Positions 1 to 5,481 of a DNA stretch of 8,505 nucleotides are shown piece after piece. The notes beneath the pieces are model-generated. The model ran no database searches and was not told the DNA's origin. It worked only from the letters and a program-made list of their open reading frames with translations. The stretch spans positions 1 through 8,505 of the forward strand of contig CAZFAP010000196.1 of the NCBI GenBank assembly GCA_964516325.1, read 5' to 3'. How positions within the stretch are numbered: position 1 is the first letter of the stretch; every line of letters starts with the position of its first letter. The stretch is from CAZFAP01 sp964516325. Its GTDB lineage: Bacteria > Auribacterota > JABMQX01. A program made the position numbers and the translations under genes.

Positions 1-367
1 CATCGAAGCGGTTGTGGAGGCAGAACGCGGGGATTTGCAGGTTGTGCGATTCCAGTTCCTTTGCCAGCACCCCTATTGCCTGGTCCGTCGCGATGGAATA
101 CTTCTTTTCCGGCGCGGCGAGATAAGGGCACGAGAGGTCGCGGTTCACCTCGACCTCCGCTCCGCCAGCCCCCATGCTTTTCATTGCCGCCCAGGAGTCC
201 TTCACGCCCAATTCGTTCAGATGCACATCCCTCACCGCCAGAAGCCATTTCTTCCCATCCTCGGCGCCCGTGGCTCCGCTAAGGCGCGGCAAAACTCCGG
301 TGCCGACCAGTACACCACTCCATCTCCCGAAAAACCCTCTCCGTGTCATCTTCTCCTGCCTCACCAT
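1..367 (-). CDS. Sugar phosphate isomerase/epimerase-like protein, Tat-exported (N-terminal part)
   Basis: An open frame reads leftwards from ATG at 367 and is still open at base 1, giving the first 122 residues. AAGGAG lies about nine bases before this ATG. A second in-frame ATG at 349 follows AGGAG too closely, but would place the twin-arginine motif TRRGFF nearer the N-terminus. That motif is followed by a hydrophobic stretch and a small-residue region (SGATGAE), which suggests Tat export. The mature part starts WLLAVRDVHL and then has SMGAGGAEVEVNRDLSCPYL, the first strand-helix-strand pattern of the xylose isomerase-like TIM barrel (AP endonuclease 2 family). IATDQAIGVLAKELESHNL followed by a short strand (QIPAF) resembles the next barrel unit. 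Family members interconvert sugars or sugar phosphates with a bound metal; the catalytic residues lie outside the window. Substrate unknown. The family call is moderately secure. Confidence 0.75.
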   Translation of the reverse strand, partial: MVRQEKMTRRGFFGRWSGVLVGTGVLPRLSGATGAEDGKKWLLAVRDVHLNELGVKDSWAAMKSMGAGGAEVEVNRDLSCPYLAAPEKKYSIATDQAIGVLAKELESHNLQIPAFCLHNRFD

Positions 368-500
368 TCTCCGTGCTCCTTTCAGTTTCCCTGCGTTACA
401 GTTCCATCCCGACGGTGCTCCTGCGGGGGTAGAACCGCAGTCTGTCATGAACTTCCTTCACCCGGAGACGATGAAAATGCTCCGATCGGCCCCGTCTTTT

Positions 501-569
501 CTCGCCAAGACGCTAAGACGCCAAGAATTCATAGGCCCTACTGCTTTGCGTCCTTCGCGCCTTTGCGAG
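501..569. repeat. Imperfect hairpin built from facing gcgaaggcgcgaag-type repeats
   Basis: The left arm at 501-525 begins ctcgccaagacgctaag. The right arm at 544-569 reads ctttgcgtccttcgcgc onward and is its imperfect reverse complement. They are separated by about 18 bases. The same motif family occurs in direct orientation at 8065-8091 and 8319-8345. It lies in the 346-base gap between the genes starting at 367 and ending at 714, where I see no gene. It could fold in RNA and act as a 3' end or stability element, but there is no T-run, so a terminator is not supported. Confidence 0.7.
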
Positions 570-612
570 AGGCCTCTCGGGTGCTGCTGGCGGCCGCGTA
601 GCGGTGATTTTC

Positions 613-685
613 AGGGCAGAGTTCGCAGGGACCGCAGAGGGGGTCTTTCCTGTCCCATTCATTCTCTGCGTTCTCTGCGGTGAAC
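613..685. repeat. Imperfect hairpin built from facing ccgcagag repeats
   Basis: The left arm ends at about 639 (gttcgcagggaccgcagag). The right arm at 664-685 (ctctgcgttctctgcggt, then gaac) is its near reverse complement, with a loop of about 24 bases. It starts about 30 bases beyond the stop of the gene at 714, so it would lie in that transcript's 3' region. The same repeat family appears at 6441-6460, 7674-7702 and 8271-8290. Confidence 0.65.
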
Positions 686-713
686 TCCTGCCGACACCCA
701 CGCCTTACGCGTC

Positions 714-1826
714 TCATAGCCCGTTTGGTCCCCGTTTCGCCGCACGCTTCGCGCGGATCAATGCATTTCGATAAGCCTCCGGGACTTTTGCGCTGCCGCC
801 TTCGGCTGTCCACCAGCGAGGAGTTTCGCTGTAGATCCAGACGTACTCATCGCACTGCCGCAGCGCCTCGGCGACGCACTTTTCGAGGGTCTCCGGCGGC
901 CATACGTTCTTCGAGAAATCGTCCGTGTTCCAGCCGCGACCTCGCCAATCCGCATCCATCCAGATGCCGAACGCGACACGGAACTTCTTCCGATAGGCTT
1001 CTGCGTCGGCGACAATCGGCAGAACGCCTTTCACCATCGTCTCTCGAGCCTTCTCAAATCGAGCCGCGTCCGTGTAGGTGTACGAAAGCTCGTAGCCGTC
1101 AACAAAGGTGATTGCGGGCGCTGCTTTTGCGAGCATCCCGTCGAGAAACGGCGCCAGAAGCCCGTACGGACAATCCTTCAATGGCTTCCTCCCGCCGCCG
1201 CTCTCCGCCCACGGAAGTGAATACCCGAACGTCAGGAAAACCGCAATATCCGGGTATTCCACCTGAAGCGCCTCCACGAACGCTTCTCCGCACTCCTTCA
1301 CCCTTTCCGCGATCTCCTCCCACGAGACCTCTCTCCCCGCCTTCTTCTGACACCACGAAAATTGCCACAGGGGCGAGTTGTACTGCTCGATGTCGAAAAG
1401 GATTCCCTTCACCCCGCCCTGCTTTGCAACCCTCGCCGCGAGCCTCCCATTGTTCACAATCGGCGAGAAATCCTCAAACCAATCCCTGTCCGCTGGAGTC
1501 GTATTGAACCGCAGAAAATTGTCCGTGAACCTCCGAAACCGCGTCGCCTTCAGGTCCTCGACCGCCGGCTTTAATTCCTCGTAACTGAACGCTTTCTTCC
1601 CCCAGCACTCCCACGTGAAACTGCCAATTGCCCCCTCCGCCTTCTTGTAGTCCACATGGAAAACGCACCCATCGAACGGCGCCATCTCCATTTCCTCGAT
1701 ATGCTCCCGCATGAAACTCGTCCCGGGCTCATCCCAGCCAAACTCAATCAGCTTCTTCTCCCCGGCAGCCACCCAGGGCAGACAAGCCGCGACCAAGAGA
1801 GCAAGACCAACGGGCAGAACGTACAT
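714..1826 (-). CDS. Secreted protein of unrecognised family, possibly a TIM-barrel glycoside-hydrolase-like enzyme
   Basis: 370 residues. ATG at 1826 follows AGGAG by about ten bases. The N-terminus is a hydrophobic signal (LPVGLALLVAACLPWVAA), best cut near residues 20-22. VAAC at 12-15 also resembles a lipobox, but there is no basic residue before it. The mature protein begins KKLIEFGWDEPG. Strand-like stretches followed by acidic residues recur: FDGCVFHVD (51-59), KGILFDIEQY (140-149), FVDGYELSY (241-249), FGIWMDADW (286-294) and YVWIYSETPRWW (328-339). Aromatic residues are plentiful. This pattern fits a (beta/alpha)8 barrel acting on carbohydrate, with D145/E147, D243/E246 and E334 as candidate active-site acids, but I do not recognise a named family. 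The segment from residue 26 to about 85 is duplicated as a fragment at 2763-2980. The gene stands alone, with a palindrome at its ribosome-binding site and a divergent RNA cassette upstream. Confidence 0.8.
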   Translation of the reverse strand: MYVLPVGLALLVAACLPWVAAGEKKLIEFGWDEPGTSFMREHIEEMEMAPFDGCVFHVDYKKAEGAIGSFTWECWGKKAFSYEELKPAVEDLKATRFRRFTDNFLRFNTTPADRDWFEDFSPIVNNGRLAARVAKQGGVKGILFDIEQYNSPLWQFSWCQKKAGREVSWEEIAERVKECGEAFVEALQVEYPDIAVFLTFGYSLPWAESGGGRKPLKDCPYGLLAPFLDGMLAKAAPAITFVDGYELSYTYTDAARFEKARETMVKGVLPIVADAEAYRKKFRVAFGIWMDADWRGRGWNTDDFSKNVWPPETLEKCVAEALRQCDEYVWIYSETPRWWTAEGGSAKVPEAYRNALIRAKRAAKRGPNGL

Positions 1827-1838
1827 GCGCGAAGTCTC

Positions 1839-1851
1839 CTGTGTTACACAG
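1839..1851. promoter_or_regulatory. Perfect palindrome overlapping the Shine-Dalgarno region of the secreted-protein gene
   Basis: CTGTGT-T-ACACAG is a perfect 6+6 palindrome around one base. On the minus strand its left-hand end runs into the AGGAG that serves the ATG at 1826. It could be an operator for a dimeric repressor, or a small hairpin that limits ribosome access. No regulator gene is nearby. Confidence 0.4.
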
Positions 1852-1882
1852 CTGAAAATTTCTGCTTAATTTGGGCTTAATT

Positions 1883-1888
1883 TTTATA
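1883..1888 (-). promoter_or_regulatory. Possible -10 element for the secreted-protein gene
   Basis: On the minus strand this reads TATAAA, about 57 bases upstream of the ATG at 1826, in an AT-rich stretch. No good -35 hexamer sits at the right spacing, so the call is weak. It directly abuts the plus-strand -35 at 1890, which would make the gap a compact divergent promoter. Confidence 0.3.
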
Positions 1889-1889
1889 C

Positions 1890-1917
1890 TTGACATTTTG
1901 GGCGTGTGTGGTATTTT
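1890..1917 (+). promoter_or_regulatory. Sigma-70-type promoter for a plus-strand small RNA
   Basis: The -35 is a perfect TTGACA (1890-1895). A 16-base spacer separates it from TATTTT (1912-1917), which matches four of six -10 positions. The predicted start falls near 1923-1925. No plus-strand gene follows; the neighbouring genes on both sides are on the minus strand. Confidence 0.65.
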
Positions 1918-1921
1918 AACA

Positions 1922-1992
1922 GCGACGACTGAAACTGGCTTCATGGCCAGCGTAGGCCGTCGCCTCAGCCCTCGCAAGAGGGCATTTTTATT
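1922..1992 (+). ncRNA. Candidate structured small RNA of about 70 nt, class not recognised
   Basis: Between the promoter and terminator the sequence folds simply. An outer stem pairs GCGACG (1922-1927) with CGTCGC (1958-1963). Inside it, CTGGC (1935-1939) pairs with GCCAG (1946-1950) around the loop TTCATG. Single-stranded ACTGAAA and CGTAGGC face each other as an asymmetric internal loop, the kind of place where binding pockets or conserved sequence sit. A terminator hairpin follows at once. I compared it by eye with fluoride, c-di-GMP, guanidine, glnA and hammerhead motifs and saw no match. It has no useful open frame. It converges on the end of the DUF3800 gene and diverges from the secreted-protein gene, so it could be a free small RNA or a riboswitch-like leader that lost its gene. 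Confidence 0.5.
1968..1992 (+). terminator. Intrinsic terminator, plus strand
   Basis: A perfect 6-bp GC-rich stem, GCCCTC/GAGGGC, is closed by a GCAA tetraloop of the GNRA type and followed by ATTTTTATT. The T-run is only on the plus strand, so it terminates rightward transcription. Its tail overlaps the stop codon of the minus-strand DUF3800 gene (1991-1993). Confidence 0.8.
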
Positions 1993-2740
1993 ACCCATAC
2001 ACGAATCCGTAGCGGTCCTTCCGAGAAGCCTCCAGCAAATACCGCGGCTTGAGTATCCTGTACATCTTGTGAAGTCTCCATTTCACCTGCCGCTTGCTGG
2101 CGTTGTCCCGCAACCGGCAGAAGTATGCAACCATGTCGGCCAGTTGAATGAAGTACGAGTGCTTGGATTCTCTGAAAACGGGATCCTCAAGGATGCGCAC
2201 TATCTTCTGCTGGTAATAGCCGCCGAATTTGCTCGGGATGGGGTTGTATGCCCGCATCCTACGAAGCTGACCCCGTACAAGCTTATCTTCTCCTTCATCG
2301 GCAAAGACGATCCCGTTCGTCCCCTTGTCGAGCAAGTAGTTCTCGAACCTCTGAATAAGCAGCTTCCAGGCATACTCCCTTATGTTCACCCCGGAGAGCC
2401 GGGGCTGCAACTTGTTAACCGACACAGCGATGATTGATATCTCCGAGGACTGCCGAAGAAAAAAGGCTACATCCCTGAACATGCGGTAACGCTGCGCATA
2501 GCTATCCCCACGATTCTTGGAATCTCCTCTTGCCATCCAAATATCCCGCGCGTGCAGTTCGTCCCGCATACGAAAATTGTACGCGGCGCTGAGCGCTGCT
2601 CTGAAATGCTTGATCTTGTCCAGATAGACGGCCCACGAACCTTCTCTCAGGAAAAACCCCGCTACCACAAAGTGCGTCGTAACAGCCGTGTTGTGTCCTG
2701 AATCGCCCGACTCATCAACATAGAAGAAGTACTCAGCCAC
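1991..2740 (-). CDS. DUF3800 domain-containing protein
   Basis: 249 residues. The frame stays open upstream to 2860, but that part encodes a remnant of another gene in a different frame. The best start is GTG at 2740, with AGGAG eight bases ahead and the conserved N-terminal strand immediately following. Motifs of the family are present: YVDESGDSG at 7-15, FADEGEDK at 146-153 and QLADMVAYFCR at 199-209. Conserved acids (D9, E10, D148, D202) suggest a metal-dependent nuclease-like active site, but the activity of DUF3800 proteins is not settled. Such genes are scattered among mobile and defence-related regions. Here it sits at the broken end of a duplicated gene, which fits arrival by insertion or recombination. 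It has no obvious operon partner. Family assignment strong, function unknown. Confidence 0.85.
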   Translation of the reverse strand: MAEYFFYVDESGDSGHNTAVTTHFVVAGFFLREGSWAVYLDKIKHFRAALSAAYNFRMRDELHARDIWMARGDSKNRGDSYAQRYRMFRDVAFFLRQSSEISIIAVSVNKLQPRLSGVNIREYAWKLLIQRFENYLLDKGTNGIVFADEGEDKLVRGQLRRMRAYNPIPSKFGGYYQQKIVRILEDPVFRESKHSYFIQLADMVAYFCRLRDNASKRQVKWRLHKMYRILKPRYLLEASRKDRYGFVYG

Positions 2741-2762
2741 GCATTGTCTCCTGACCGAGAGG

Positions 2763-2980
2763 TGACCTCCTTGTACCAGAACGCCCTGTCCCCACGCCAC
2801 TCCCACGTGAAACTCCCGATTGCCCCCTCCGCCTTCTTGGAGTCCACATGGAAAACGCACCCATCAAACGGCGCCCCCTCCATTTCCTCGATGTGCTCCC
2901 GCATAAACGCCGTCCCCGGCTCATCCCACCCAAACTCAATCAGCTTCTCCTTCGCCCTGAGCGCCGCTGCGGGCTGGTAA
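2763..2980 (-). pseudogene. Truncated duplicate of the N-terminal region of the secreted protein at 714-1826
   Basis: Translated leftwards, this stretch gives KLIEFGWDEPGTAF, then MREHIEEMEGAPFDGCVFHV and EGAIGSFTWEW, almost identical to residues 26-85 of the complete gene. At DNA level 2800-2948 aligns without gaps to 1608-1756 with about 13 differences in 149 bases. Similarity fades just after the RAFWYKEV coding region, and the DUF3800 ribosome-binding site follows within about 20 bases. No start codon with a signal peptide precedes it: the frame continues upstream without an ATG to the stop at 3052-3054. An internal ATG at 2904 is the only start. It is a gene remnant, probably left when recombination brought in or retained the DUF3800 gene. 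Confidence 0.8.
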
Positions 2981-3051
2981 AAGTCCCTTCCGCCGGGCCG
3001 TGCGAGCCGAATCAGTGCACGCGCTCCAGCTTGGGACAGCGTGGACTCGCC

Positions 3052-3366
3052 TCATCGGTCATTCGGGAAGCGCTCTCTGTTCTTCTGCCACCAAGCCTCC
3101 CATTTCTCAATATCTTCCCCGAAGTCCTTTCCTGTAATCCTCCTGAGGTGCTCCAGGACCATCTCGTTGCCACCGGATCGCGAGAGCGCCTCGACAAGCG
3201 CGCCAATGACTGCATCGTCAGGCATTACTCGCGGACGCGCCTGCCATGCGGTAATCTCGCGGCTCACCGTCGCGGGCCAGAACCCGGGCGCGCACTGCTT
3301 TTCCCCTATGTGGGCTACCACCTCATAGCCCCGTTCCTGGCCAACAGCCACCACGCGGATGACACG
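3052..3366 (-). CDS. C-terminal part of the secreted protein at 3315-3962, reached by a -1 frameshift
   Basis: This frame has no good start of its own. It opens as RVIRVVAVGQERGYEVVAHI and ends at TGA (3052-3054). If read by slipping back one base at the G-run of the preceding frame, it adds 104 residues and gives a product of about 303. The end contains EHLRRITGKDFGEDIEKWEA followed by WWQKNR, a pattern I associate with the ends of HEAT-like or uncharacterised secreted proteins of planctomycete-type bacteria. A GTG at 3354 could start a separate 100-residue protein, but it lacks a convincing ribosome-binding site. The overlap, continuity of strand-like sequence and normal amino acid composition favour one gene that is frameshifted. 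Genuine mutation, programmed slippage and sequencing error are all possible. Confidence 0.6.
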   Translation of the reverse strand, partial: RVIRVVAVGQERGYEVVAHIGEKQCAPGFWPATVSREITAWQARPRVMPDDAVIGALVEALSRSGGNEMVLEHLRRITGKDFGEDIEKWEAWWQKNRERFPNDR

Positions 3367-3962
3367 CCCCCCCAGACGGCATCGCGCATCGTCGTTTCCA
3401 TCGTGTTCCCCTTGAAGGTCAGCGTCACCTGCATCTGGCCGAAGATTTCATTTTCATCAGGGTGGTGCGCACACTTGAACGTCCAGCTAAGCCCGTCGAG
3501 GCTCTGCAACCGGAGGATAGCGCTATACTCGCACCATCGGCAAATCTCCCCGTTCTTGCCGCGACTCACCTCCACCAAAAAGGGCAATGCCGCAGCCTTC
3601 CCCTCCTTGGTCACCCCCTCGGTGATGTAGATGAGCGCCTCGGCAACGACCCTCGGACCGGACTCCGTGATCAACACTTTCCCACTTCCAACGTTCAATC
3701 CTGAGATGCTGATCCACCGTCCCGGCGGTATGTCTTTCACCTCGATGAGCGTCCCTGGCTTCAGCTTGGTTACGTCAACTGCGCCCCGCTTCGACCCGCC
3801 GACAACGCGTACCGGATTACCGTCCTCACCAAGCGACAGAACCATTTCCTCCTTCCGGACCGGATCCGCCGCCCGTAATGTGCGCCCAGAAATCCCAACA
3901 AACAGTGCGATAGCCGCGGCGCACATCACGGGCTTCCCTACCAGATTTCTCGTCTCGATCAT
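3315..3962 (-). CDS. Secreted protein of unknown function, N-terminal frame
   Basis: 215 residues as read. The start is ATG at 3962, six bases after AGGAGG; an ATG at 4079 in the same frame has no such support and would precede the signal peptide with polar sequence. Residues 11-31 (PVMCAAAIALFVGISGRTLRA) form a signal peptide, probably cut near RAAD. The mature protein is rich in short strands, for example TLIEVKDIPPGRWISISGLN (71-90) and QMQVTLTFKG (176-185). A CRWCEY motif at 141-146 and the cysteine in TFKCAHHPDE (161-170) may be a disulphide or metal site. After W197-G198-G199 the frame runs into 16 residues ending ARNGAMRW and a stop, while the -1 frame looks genuine. It lies 120 bases after the membrane-anchored gene at 4083, perhaps in one transcript. 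No family recognised. Confidence 0.7.
   Translation of the reverse strand: MIETRNLVGKPVMCAAAIALFVGISGRTLRAADPVRKEEMVLSLGEDGNPVRVVGGSKRGAVDVTKLKPGTLIEVKDIPPGRWISISGLNVGSGKVLITESGPRVVAEALIYITEGVTKEGKAAALPFLVEVSRGKNGEICRWCEYSAILRLQSLDGLSWTFKCAHHPDENEIFGQMQVTLTFKGNTMETTMRDAVWGGVSSAWWLLARNGAMRW
3366..3372 (-). other. Slippery heptamer G-GGG-GGC at the frame break
   Basis: On the minus strand a run of seven G (3373-3367) precedes C. In the reading frame it forms G GGG GGC, which fits the X XXY YYZ rule for -1 ribosomal frameshifting. A -1 slip here continues directly as CGT GTC ATC (Arg-Val-Ile) into the downstream frame. The same run is also a common place for indels and sequencing errors. I did not find an obvious stem-loop or internal Shine-Dalgarno stimulator. 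Confidence 0.4.
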
Positions 3963-4082
3963 GCTTGCCTCCTCCTGCCTAACAGTGTCCGCGGGTGTGA
4001 ACCACCTCCTCAAGCTAGGCGCGCCGTAGTCCCAACCATCGGCGCGTCGCCCGGCTTGTCCCGTGCGCAATCCAGCCACAGG

Positions 4083-4535
4083 CTACTCGATGTCCTTCGT
4101 CATGGGCCGGCTCCGCCCAGGACGAAGTTCGTTGAGCCTCGCACAAAGGTCCGTCATGGCTCGATTCGCCTCCGTGGTCGTGTCCGCGTCAATCATTTCC
4201 CCAAGGTATTCGTGGACAGCATACAGGATGGCCTCCCTCTCGCGCTGTGGAAAGGATTGTGCAAGCTCGCGGAGCTCTACCACGCATCGTGCACGGATGC
4301 TGACCTCGAGCAGGAACAATCCTCTGTTGAAATGGGCTGACTGATCCGGACGCAGGGGGGCAGGGCCCGACAGCCTCCGTTGCAGTTGCGTAACCTTCTC
4401 CCAGAACTCCCTACGCTCCCTTGCCCTGCGCGACCACTCAGGTGCGGAACGCACAACCACGACCGCCCCGATCAGCAGTGCCCCCACGACCAGTATCCAC
4501 ACACTGACGAGCCGCTTTGGACGGTGCTCTTCCAT
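4083..4535 (-). CDS. Small membrane-anchored protein of unknown function
   Basis: 150 residues. ATG at 4535 is preceded by GAGGAGG at about eight bases. After a basic N-terminus (EEHRPKRL) comes one membrane segment, VSVWILVVGALLIGAVVVV, at about residues 10-28. Then follows a charged helical region (EWSRRARERREFWEKVTQLQ) likely to be a coiled coil, and a soluble domain ending at 150. Its N-terminal side should be in the cytoplasm by the positive-inside rule, placing the soluble part in the periplasm. The domain has alternating helices such as VVELRELAQSFPQREREAIL and MTDLCARLNELRPG, with no motif I recognise. It is followed after 120 bases by the secreted protein at 3962, so the two may be cotranscribed. 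Confidence 0.7.
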   Translation of the reverse strand: MEEHRPKRLVSVWILVVGALLIGAVVVVRSAPEWSRRARERREFWEKVTQLQRRLSGPAPLRPDQSAHFNRGLFLLEVSIRARCVVELRELAQSFPQREREAILYAVHEYLGEMIDADTTTEANRAMTDLCARLNELRPGRSRPMTKDIE

Positions 4536-4898
4536 CCTAAGGCCCTCCTCAGTCCGTTGATCCGTGTATCATCATATGCCGCCCCCGCCGCACCATACTA
4601 CCCTGTTTCGTTCAGCTGTACAGAGCCGCTGGTATCATACCGTCCCGCGAAACCTTCCGGCCTGCCCCTGCAATGGTGCCCCCACCCCCGACGCTCGAAA
4701 CGTCGATGGTGACGGCTGCGCCCCTAACGTCCTTACGGCCCGCCAACCGCTCGTCGCGCAGATCCCGTGACCGCTCTTGGGGAGATGCGCGGTTGAAGAC
4801 GGCTTGAACCTGTTCCGTGCTCGTCCGCCGTACGCCCATCATGTCCCTTGTGCCCCATGCTGAGTCGGAAGTCAGGCCCCTTTCGCGTCGCGGTGGCG
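4536..4898. other. Stretch without a supported gene
   Basis: Open frames here have poor composition and no credible ribosome-binding sites; for example a minus-strand frame at 4612-4842 begins MMGVRRTSTEQV and resembles no family. The only structured item seen is the repeat copy at 4858-4886. The leader of the gene at 4535 lies at the left end, where TATGAT occurs on the minus strand about 30 bases before its ATG without a good -35. It may be decayed coding DNA. Confidence 0.5.
4858..4886 (-). repeat. Second copy of the promoter-region repeat found at 5846-5873
   Basis: The 29 bases match 5846-5873 in the same orientation with two substitutions and one inserted base. On the minus strand the -35 has become CTGACT, and the -10 position reads CACAAG, so this copy is probably inactive. 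Similarity may extend across the adjacent Arg-stop codons (CGCTGACGC here, CGCTAACGC at the other copy). The two copies bracket the toxin-antitoxin operon. Confidence 0.65.
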
Positions 4899-5021
4899 TC
4901 AGCGGATTCCCTGATGCATCCTGGATTGCCCGAGCGGCGCTGTCGTGCCTTCGAAGGGTGCGCTGGCGCTGGTAGGGCCTGCCCGCCTGCTTGATTTGTG
5001 GTCCAACTCTTTTTGTGCCAT
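4899..5021 (-). CDS. Possible 40-residue ORF directly after the toxin gene
   Basis: ATG at 5021 begins three bases after the toxin stop, and the frame ends at TGA 4899-4901. It starts MAQKELDHKSSRRAG and ends RMHQGIR. The spacing suits an operon, but the only purine-rich sequence (TAGGAA) is too close to the ATG, and the middle is rich in Ala, Ser, Thr and Pro with no motif. Its end coincides with the repeat region at 4858-4905, so it may be a remnant instead of a gene. Confidence 0.25.
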   Translation of the reverse strand: MAQKELDHKSSRRAGPTSASAPFEGTTAPLGQSRMHQGIR

Positions 5022-5024
5022 TTC

Positions 5025-5279
5025 CTACCGATATACCTCCCGGCGATGCCTGACCCGCATCACCCGCACTGCTTTGCCTTGATCATCAATCTCATATAGG
5101 ACTCGATAGTCTCCAATACGAATCCGCCAATCGCTCTTTGAACCGGTGATCTTTCGGCATCCAGGAGGCCTTGGGTTTTCAGCAAGGGCCTTGAGGTGGC
5201 GGACTATGCGCTGGAAATCGTCAGCCGAAAGCCGTCTCAGGTCCCGTTCCGCGAGTCGCTCAACGTAGACTTCATACAC
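5025..5279 (-). CDS. RelE/ParE-family toxin of a type II toxin-antitoxin system
   Basis: 84 residues, a normal length for the family. The start is GTG at 5279; AAGGAG lies ten bases before it, inside the antitoxin gene. It shows YEVYVERLAERDLRRL at the N-terminus, HLKALAENPRPPGCRKI in the middle, then WRIRIGDYRVLYEIDD (51-66) and VRVMRVRHRREVYR (71-84). This strand pattern with conserved Arg and a late Tyr (R52, R54, R59, R78-R80, Y83) is that of the RelE/ParE superfamily. RelE members cleave mRNA on the ribosome, whereas ParE members inhibit gyrase. The closing HRREVYR and the basic residues favour a RelE-type RNase, but the sequence does not prove it. It overlaps the antitoxin by eight bases, which ties their translation together. 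No residue needed for the fold looks lost, so it may be active. Confidence 0.9.
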   Translation of the reverse strand: MYEVYVERLAERDLRRLSADDFQRIVRHLKALAENPRPPGCRKITGSKSDWRIRIGDYRVLYEIDDQGKAVRVMRVRHRREVYR

Positions 5280-5481
5280 CCGGATGATGCTCCTTCAAGA
5301 ACTCGTTCAGCTTCCTGAAGCGAAGCGGCTTTTTCCTCATCTTTTCCAACACTTTCATGTCCGCTACATCTTCGAGGCGCTCAAGCATCTGCTGGTATTG
5401 ATCAATGTCCAGGATAACCGCCACGGTCTGCCCATCGCGTATAACAAATTCGGGCCCCTCTCTCTTAGCCTTGTTCCTCAT
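5272..5481 (-). CDS. Phd/YefM-like antitoxin partner of the RelE-type toxin
   Basis: 69 residues from ATG at 5481, with AAGAGGTG just upstream. FVIRDGQTVAVILDIDQYQQ (13-32) is the typical middle of prevent-host-death-type antitoxins, followed by the helix MLERLEDVADMKVLEKMRKK. The C-terminal tail (FRKLNEFLKEHHPGV) is the expected toxin-wrapping part. The usual N-terminal helix is short: only about twelve residues (RNKAKREGPE) precede the strand, so DNA binding may be reduced, or supplied by another protein of the operon. Antitoxins of this kind neutralise the toxin by binding it and repress the operon. Its start overlaps the stop of the preceding small ORF as ATGA (5478-5481), and its end overlaps the toxin start. 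Confidence 0.85.
   Translation of the reverse strand: MRNKAKREGPEFVIRDGQTVAVILDIDQYQQMLERLEDVADMKVLEKMRKKPLRFRKLNEFLKEHHPGV

Noticed and set aside
14..683. Plus-strand frames of 195 and 169 codons
   Set aside because: They overlap the isomerase-like gene and the repeat hairpins, and their composition (Ser, Pro, Arg) is that of shadow frames.
1944..1984. Hairpins read as a terminator for the minus-strand DUF3800 gene
   Set aside because: On the minus strand the stem at 1968-1983 is followed by TGAGGCGACGG, not a T-run, so the terminator works only for the plus strand.
1871..2437. 188-codon plus-strand frame beginning MGLIFILDILGVCGIL, just before the RNA cassette promoter's -10
   Set aside because: It is antisense to the DUF3800 gene, crosses a strong intrinsic terminator at 1968-1992 and has no ribosome-binding site.
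3012..3215. 67-codon minus-strand frame
   Set aside because: It overlaps the C-terminal frame at 3052-3366, which has far better protein-like sequence.
4612..4842. 76-codon minus-strand frame
   Set aside because: No ribosome-binding site, no family likeness and biased composition; it may be decayed DNA.
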